A stretch of DNA of 18,948 bases from an uncultured Clostridiaceae bacterium (GTDB taxonomy: Bacteria; Bacillota; Clostridia; Lachnospirales; Lachnospiraceae). The stretch's first letter is position 1; the number at the start of each line of letters is the position of its first letter. The notes beneath the pieces are model-generated. The model ran no database searches. It was not told the DNA's origin and saw only the letters and a list, made by a program, of their open reading frames with translations. A program made the translations under genes and the position numbers. The DNA is taken from NCBI GenBank assembly GCA_958441075.1, contig CAUCBQ010000020.1, positions 1 through 18,948 of the forward strand, in the 5' to 3' direction. Positions 15,443 to 18,948 of this stretch are shown one piece after another.

Positions 15443-18400
15443 TTATTCTTCTGTCCTTCCCGGCGTTATAATCCAGGTCCTGGAAAATTCCGGCTCATTG
15501 AACTGATATTTTTCTAAAAGCTGAGGACCGCAGCTTCCTGAACCGATACCGCTCTGACTGTGATCCAGACAGAGAACCGTGCTGTCTGCCTCCTCCAGCT
15601 CAAAATCATGAGCCTTCCCGGACAGCTCCTCCTGCGTATAGGTACAGGCCTGAAACATAAATGTTTCCCCGGATGTAACTTTAAGCCCCATTTCTTCTCC
15701 CCTGAGAGAGCACCAGCTGCAGTCCCAGTGAGCGCCATACTCCTGAGGTTTCAAATAAGGACGGTGCATGGTTCGTACGTTCCCCTCAAATATGCCGTGC
15801 CAGGACGCCCTGTGCTTATCCGGATAGCTTTCTTCCGGCCCCATTCCGCAGTAACGCACCTGACAGAAGCTCTTATCCAGAAACAGACGCAGGCCAAACC
15901 TTGGCAGGAAAGGAAATTCCATATCCTTCTTTACGTTCAGCTCCACCTGGATCTGACCGTCCGGGTGAATCAGCCATCTGGATTTAATATTTAAGATGCG
16001 CTGAATATGAACCGCTGATAAAGACAGCTCTGTTACAAGCTCTGCTGATCCGTCTTTCAGCAAATGTGCTTCTGTTGAATAGGTTCGTACTCTGGTACGG
16101 TCATAACCGGCCCTCTCCCATTCCAGACGGATGCGGCGGTCATTATCCGCAGGAGCGCGCCAGATATTGTACTCTATGGGGCGGGTGAGATATTCTTTTT
16201 CATCCTTTTCTATCCTTGAAAAAGCTCCCAGGAACGTATCATAAACATAGGTGAAGTCCTTTCCCGTTACAGTAATCTGCCCTTCTGTCTGCTCCAGTAT
16301 AAGAGCAGCTCCAGCTGCTTCCGGTAATTTTTCTTTCCCGCAGATTTCTGTTTTTGGGGACACAGACTCCGGCAGCCTGACTTCATCAAAGCCAAGCTCC
16401 CAGCCCTCCTTCAGTCCGGGAACCGGATATCTGAGCAGATATCTTACTCTCAAAAAGCTGCTGCCTCCTTTGGGAAGCCTGCCTGTATACTGCACTGAAG
16501 CGCTTCCATGAGGCGGCACGGAGGGCAGCTCCTTTTGTATGCCTGTCTCTACGATTTTTCCGTCCTGAACGGTTTCCCATTTCAGATACACATAGTCCTT
16601 AAGATCTGTAAAATCCATATAGTTTTTAAAGGTAACTGTACTATTTTCCCAGTTCACGCTCTGTATTCTGGCCGGACGGTATACGTTTTTAAATTCCCGC
16701 AGGCCCGGATGGGGAATCCGGTCGGGGGATACCAGGCCGTCCACACAGAAATTTCCGTCATGAAGCTCTTCTCCAAAATCTCCGCCGTAGAGAAAGCCCT
16801 CTTCTGTCCTGACCGCATGGTCGCACCACTCCCAGATAAAACCGCCGCACATTCCATCGTATCTGTGAATCAATTCAAAATAATCCTCCAGATCTCCCGG
16901 TCCATTTCCCATAGCATGGCAGTATTCGCACATCATAAAGGGCAGATTTTCTGAAAAAATCCGGCTGTCCGGCTCCTCAAAATACCTGCATATTTCCTCC
17001 TGATCCGGGTACATCCTGCTGTACATATCCATGGAGCTGAAATCATATTTCTTTACATCCGGAACATATCTTGCGCCCTCATAATGGCACAGTCTGGTAT
17101 CATCCCGTTCTTTAGTCCAGGCCATAGCTGCCTCAAAGGCGCATCCGTAAGCACTTTCATTTCCCATAGACCAGATCAATACGCTGGCATGGTTTTTATC
17201 CCGCTCCACACAGCGTCTCGTACGGTCCAAAACGGCCTCCGTGTATGCCGGGTTATCTGCAATCCACCGATTCCACTGCCTCACATGGGTGTCCCAGTCA
17301 TCCACCCTTTTAAATACCTTATCTGTGCCGTGGCTTTCATTGTCCGCTTCATCCATCACATAAAATCCCATTTCATCAAAAAGGTGGTAATACTGGGGAC
17401 TGTTGGGATAATGGCTTGTACGGATGGCATTTACATTGTGCTCCTTCATCAGCCGCAGATCCGTTTCCATCTGCTGCCTGCTTATGGCAAAGCCTGTAAC
17501 CGGATCACTGTCATGGCGGTTTACGCCGTGGAATTTAACGGCTGTTTTATTGATAAACAGCACTCCGTTTTCCACATAAATCTCCCGGACGCCGAAGCGG
17601 TCAGTGATCCATTCTTTTTCTGTCTGAAGCTCAATGGTGTAAAGCCATGGCGTTTCCGCAGTCCAGAGCCTGCAGTTCTCCAGACAAAAACGAATTCTGT
17701 CTTCCTCTTTTTCTCTGCTCCAGTTCTTCTCTAAAACCACTTCTCCATCCGGGGCCAGCACACGAATCATCCCCTCCGGACGGTCAGCACCATAAAAGGA
17801 CAGTTCTACAGAAATCTCAGCTGAATTCCCCTGGATATAGGGACGGATAAAATAATCCCGAACCGCTTCCTTAGGACGTTTCAGTACATACACATCCCTG
17901 AAAATGCCGCTCATGCGGAACTTGTCCTGATCCTCCAGATAACTTCCGTCACACCACTTTAACACCAACACGGTCAGACGGTTGTCTCCCTCCTTCAGAT
18001 ACCGGGTAATATGAAATTCACTGGTAGAATGGGATACCTGAGAATATCCCACAAAAGCTCCGTTGATCCACACATAAAAGCAGGAATCCACGCCCTCAAA
18101 ATTCAGAAACGCCTCCGGCGCATCCGGACAGCTTTTATATTCAAAGCTCCTTTCATACAGTCCGCAGGGATTTTCCCTTGGAACAAAGGGCGGATCAAAG
18201 GGAAATGGATATCTGGTATTGATATACTGATTCACATCTTCACCATAACTCTGCCATACAGCAGGAACCTCTGCCTCCTTTCCCCTGATTACTCCCTCAT
18301 TCCAAAAATTCTCCGGCAGATCGTATACACTTTCAAAATATTCAAATTTCCAGATTCCGCTTAAAAGAAGAAAACGGTCTGATTTCTCCCTGTCCAGAAA

Positions 18401-18499
18401 ATAACATCCTTTCCCGGAAGCCGGAATATAGTACGCCCGGTCAGGCTCTGTATTTACATGCAAATGGTTCATATCCTCAAAATAACCTGGTATCTGCAT
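15443..18499 (-). CDS. GH2 beta-galactosidase (LacZ type, five-domain), cytoplasmic
   Basis: 1018 residues, almost the length of E. coli LacZ (1023). Domains in order: sugar-binding jelly roll (about 1-210), immunoglobulin-like domain (about 215-310), TIM barrel (about 315-600), second Ig-like domain, and the beta-galactosidase small-chain domain (about 740-1018, with CGMGPEESYPDK and RPYLKPQEYGAHWD). The barrel carries HGVNRHDSDPVTG, NAIRTSHYPNSP, the acid/base in WSMGNESAYG (E448) and the nucleophile in MCEYCHAMGNG (E525), matching E461 and E537 of LacZ. There is no signal peptide, so it acts on imported sugar. Beta-galactoside is the default substrate, though related GH2 enzymes can take other beta-glycosides. 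It is the first gene behind the regulated promoter at 18533-18604, and AGGAG lies 8 bp before ATG 18499. Confidence 0.94.
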   Translation of the reverse strand: MQIPGYFEDMNHLHVNTEPDRAYYIPASGKGCYFLDREKSDRFLLLSGIWKFEYFESVYDLPENFWNEGVIRGKEAEVPAVWQSYGEDVNQYINTRYPFPFDPPFVPRENPCGLYERSFEYKSCPDAPEAFLNFEGVDSCFYVWINGAFVGYSQVSHSTSEFHITRYLKEGDNRLTVLVLKWCDGSYLEDQDKFRMSGIFRDVYVLKRPKEAVRDYFIRPYIQGNSAEISVELSFYGADRPEGMIRVLAPDGEVVLEKNWSREKEEDRIRFCLENCRLWTAETPWLYTIELQTEKEWITDRFGVREIYVENGVLFINKTAVKFHGVNRHDSDPVTGFAISRQQMETDLRLMKEHNVNAIRTSHYPNSPQYYHLFDEMGFYVMDEADNESHGTDKVFKRVDDWDTHVRQWNRWIADNPAYTEAVLDRTRRCVERDKNHASVLIWSMGNESAYGCAFEAAMAWTKERDDTRLCHYEGARYVPDVKKYDFSSMDMYSRMYPDQEEICRYFEEPDSRIFSENLPFMMCEYCHAMGNGPGDLEDYFELIHRYDGMCGGFIWEWCDHAVRTEEGFLYGGDFGEELHDGNFCVDGLVSPDRIPHPGLREFKNVYRPARIQSVNWENSTVTFKNYMDFTDLKDYVYLKWETVQDGKIVETGIQKELPSVPPHGSASVQYTGRLPKGGSSFLRVRYLLRYPVPGLKEGWELGFDEVRLPESVSPKTEICGKEKLPEAAGAALILEQTEGQITVTGKDFTYVYDTFLGAFSRIEKDEKEYLTRPIEYNIWRAPADNDRRIRLEWERAGYDRTRVRTYSTEAHLLKDGSAELVTELSLSAVHIQRILNIKSRWLIHPDGQIQVELNVKKDMEFPFLPRFGLRLFLDKSFCQVRYCGMGPEESYPDKHRASWHGIFEGNVRTMHRPYLKPQEYGAHWDCSWCSLRGEEMGLKVTSGETFMFQACTYTQEELSGKAHDFELEEADSTVLCLDHSQSGIGSGSCGPQLLEKYQFNEPEFSRTWIITPGRTEE

Positions 18500-18532
18500 T
18501 GCTGTATCTCCTATGATTATTATTTTTCTTAC

Positions 18533-18604
18533 AGTATACCTGCTTTTTAAAGCAATAACTATTTCAATTTTGCCTTTATGCTATTTAGGTATTGCATTTT
18601 TTGT
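18533..18604 (-). promoter_or_regulatory. Regulated promoter of the GH2-MFS-GH38 operon (site C of the shared motif)
   Basis: Minus strand: distal box ACAAAA (18599-18604) followed by ATGCAATA, proximal GGCAAAA (core 18568-18573) exactly 31 bp on, 6 bp, -35 region TAGTTA (18556-18561), 17 bp, -10 TATACT (18533-18538). Start of transcription would be near 18526, 27 bases before the ATG. The site lies between the divergent GH2 and AraC-type genes, where such a regulator usually binds. Confidence 0.72.
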
Positions 18605-18617
18605 TTTTTTGTGATTT

Positions 18618-18635
18618 ACTGATGATACCATCAGT
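18618..18635. repeat. Perfect 7-bp inverted repeat in front of the AraC-type gene
   Basis: ACTGATG and CATCAGT flank a 4-base loop, 19 bp before the regulator ATG. A weak promoter for the regulator (TTGCAT 18592-18597, 17 bp, TTTACT 18615-18620) would start transcription inside the repeat. It could be an operator for autoregulation or a leader hairpin close to the ribosome site. Confidence 0.4.
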
Positions 18636-18654
18636 GAACAAGGGGGTAGAACTC

Positions 18655-18948
18655 ATGAAAACCTATCACAACTCGCCTCTTCTCTACGAAGAAGGTTTTT
18701 CCATTATTATCAACGAAGTAGCCACACCCATTGAAAACTCCACTTTTTATTACTTTGATTACGATAAACGCAGCCACGCAATCAACATGGATTTTCCTCA
18801 TTTTCACAGCTTCTATGAGCTGATGATCCTCTTAAGCCCAAAAGCATACCACTTTGTAGAGGGAAAACGGTATGACCTCATTGCAAATGACCTGGTGCTT
18901 CTCCCTCCCTCTGTGCTTCACCAGTCGGAATATCGGCCCGGGCCGCCC
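18655..18948 (+). CDS. AraC-family transcriptional regulator (N-terminal part only, cut by the right edge)
   Basis: 98 codons are visible from ATG 18655, with AGGGGG 8 bp upstream, and the frame is open to the edge. The sequence has the cupin sugar-sensing domain typical of AraC/XylS regulators of sugar loci: FPHFHSFYELMILLSPKAYHFVEGKRYDLIANDLVLLPPSVLHQSEY, here quoted in parts as FPHFHSFYEL, FVEGKRYDL and LLPPSVLHQSEY. The DNA-binding helix-turn-helix domain must lie beyond the window. The gene is transcribed away from the GH2 gene and is the obvious candidate to bind the three shared promoter motifs and switch the locus on when its sugar is present. Family assignment from the N-terminal domain alone is good but not final. 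Confidence 0.82.
   Translation, partial: MKTYHNSPLLYEEGFSIIINEVATPIENSTFYYFDYDKRSHAINMDFPHFHSFYELMILLSPKAYHFVEGKRYDLIANDLVLLPPSVLHQSEYRPGPP

Noticed and set aside
17084..17734. 216-codon open frame on the plus strand
   Set aside because: It is antisense to the catalytic barrel of the GH2 enzyme and shows no protein-like features.
18605..18617. T-rich run between GH2 and the regulator as a terminator
   Set aside because: There is no GC stem before it, and the two genes diverge, so no terminator is needed.

Overview
The window looks like a piece of a Firmicutes genome, most likely a gut clostridial (Lachnospiraceae-like) bacterium. The signs are strong AGGAGG-type ribosome binding sites, sigma-A type promoters, moderate GC with AT-rich intergenic gaps, U-tract terminators, and a sugar ABC importer with no dedicated ATPase gene next to it. 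Almost everything reads from the minus strand; only the regulator at the right edge reads from the plus strand. Gene order is therefore given from right to left.

Right and centre (about 3.8-18.9 kb) form one carbohydrate-utilisation locus. A divergent AraC-type regulator (18655 to the edge, partial) faces a minus-strand run of genes: a GH2 beta-galactosidase-type enzyme, an MFS transporter, a GH38 alpha-mannosidase, a sugar-binding lipoprotein, a GH105 unsaturated-uronyl hydrolase, two ABC sugar permeases, an unassigned protein that resembles an (alpha/alpha) toroid polysaccharide lyase, and a ROK sugar kinase. None of the enzymes has a signal peptide. The likely scheme is therefore import of oligosaccharides by the ABC or MFS transporter, followed by cytoplasmic cleavage: lyase, then GH105 for the unsaturated uronic acid, with GH38 and GH2 removing mannose- and galactose-type residues, then phosphorylation of free hexose by the ROK kinase. 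The exact glycan cannot be read from the sequence. An acidic, mannose-containing oligosaccharide fits best.

The most notable signal is regulatory. The three promoters that open the three transcription units of this locus (upstream of GH2, the binding protein and GH105) share the same architecture with exact spacing: two GCAAAA-type boxes 31 bp apart, the proximal box ending 6 bp before a non-consensus -35 region (TAGAAA or TAGTTA), then 17 bp, then a -10 hexamer. This looks like the regulon of the divergent AraC-family activator.

The left part (1-3.7 kb) is housekeeping or stress related. It holds a K+/H+ (CPA1-type) antiporter with two C-terminal RCK_C/TrkA_C-like domains, and an efflux operon made of an HlyD/MacA-type adaptor and a MacB/LolD-type ABC ATPase that runs off the left edge. 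The sugar-locus terminator and the antiporter promoter are interlocked: the antiporter -35 box lies in the 3' arm of the terminator stem. No tRNA, rRNA, CRISPR array, insertion sequence or phage gene was seen. No gene-free stretch exceeds 300 bases; the longest, 9305-9537, holds a terminator and a regulated promoter.
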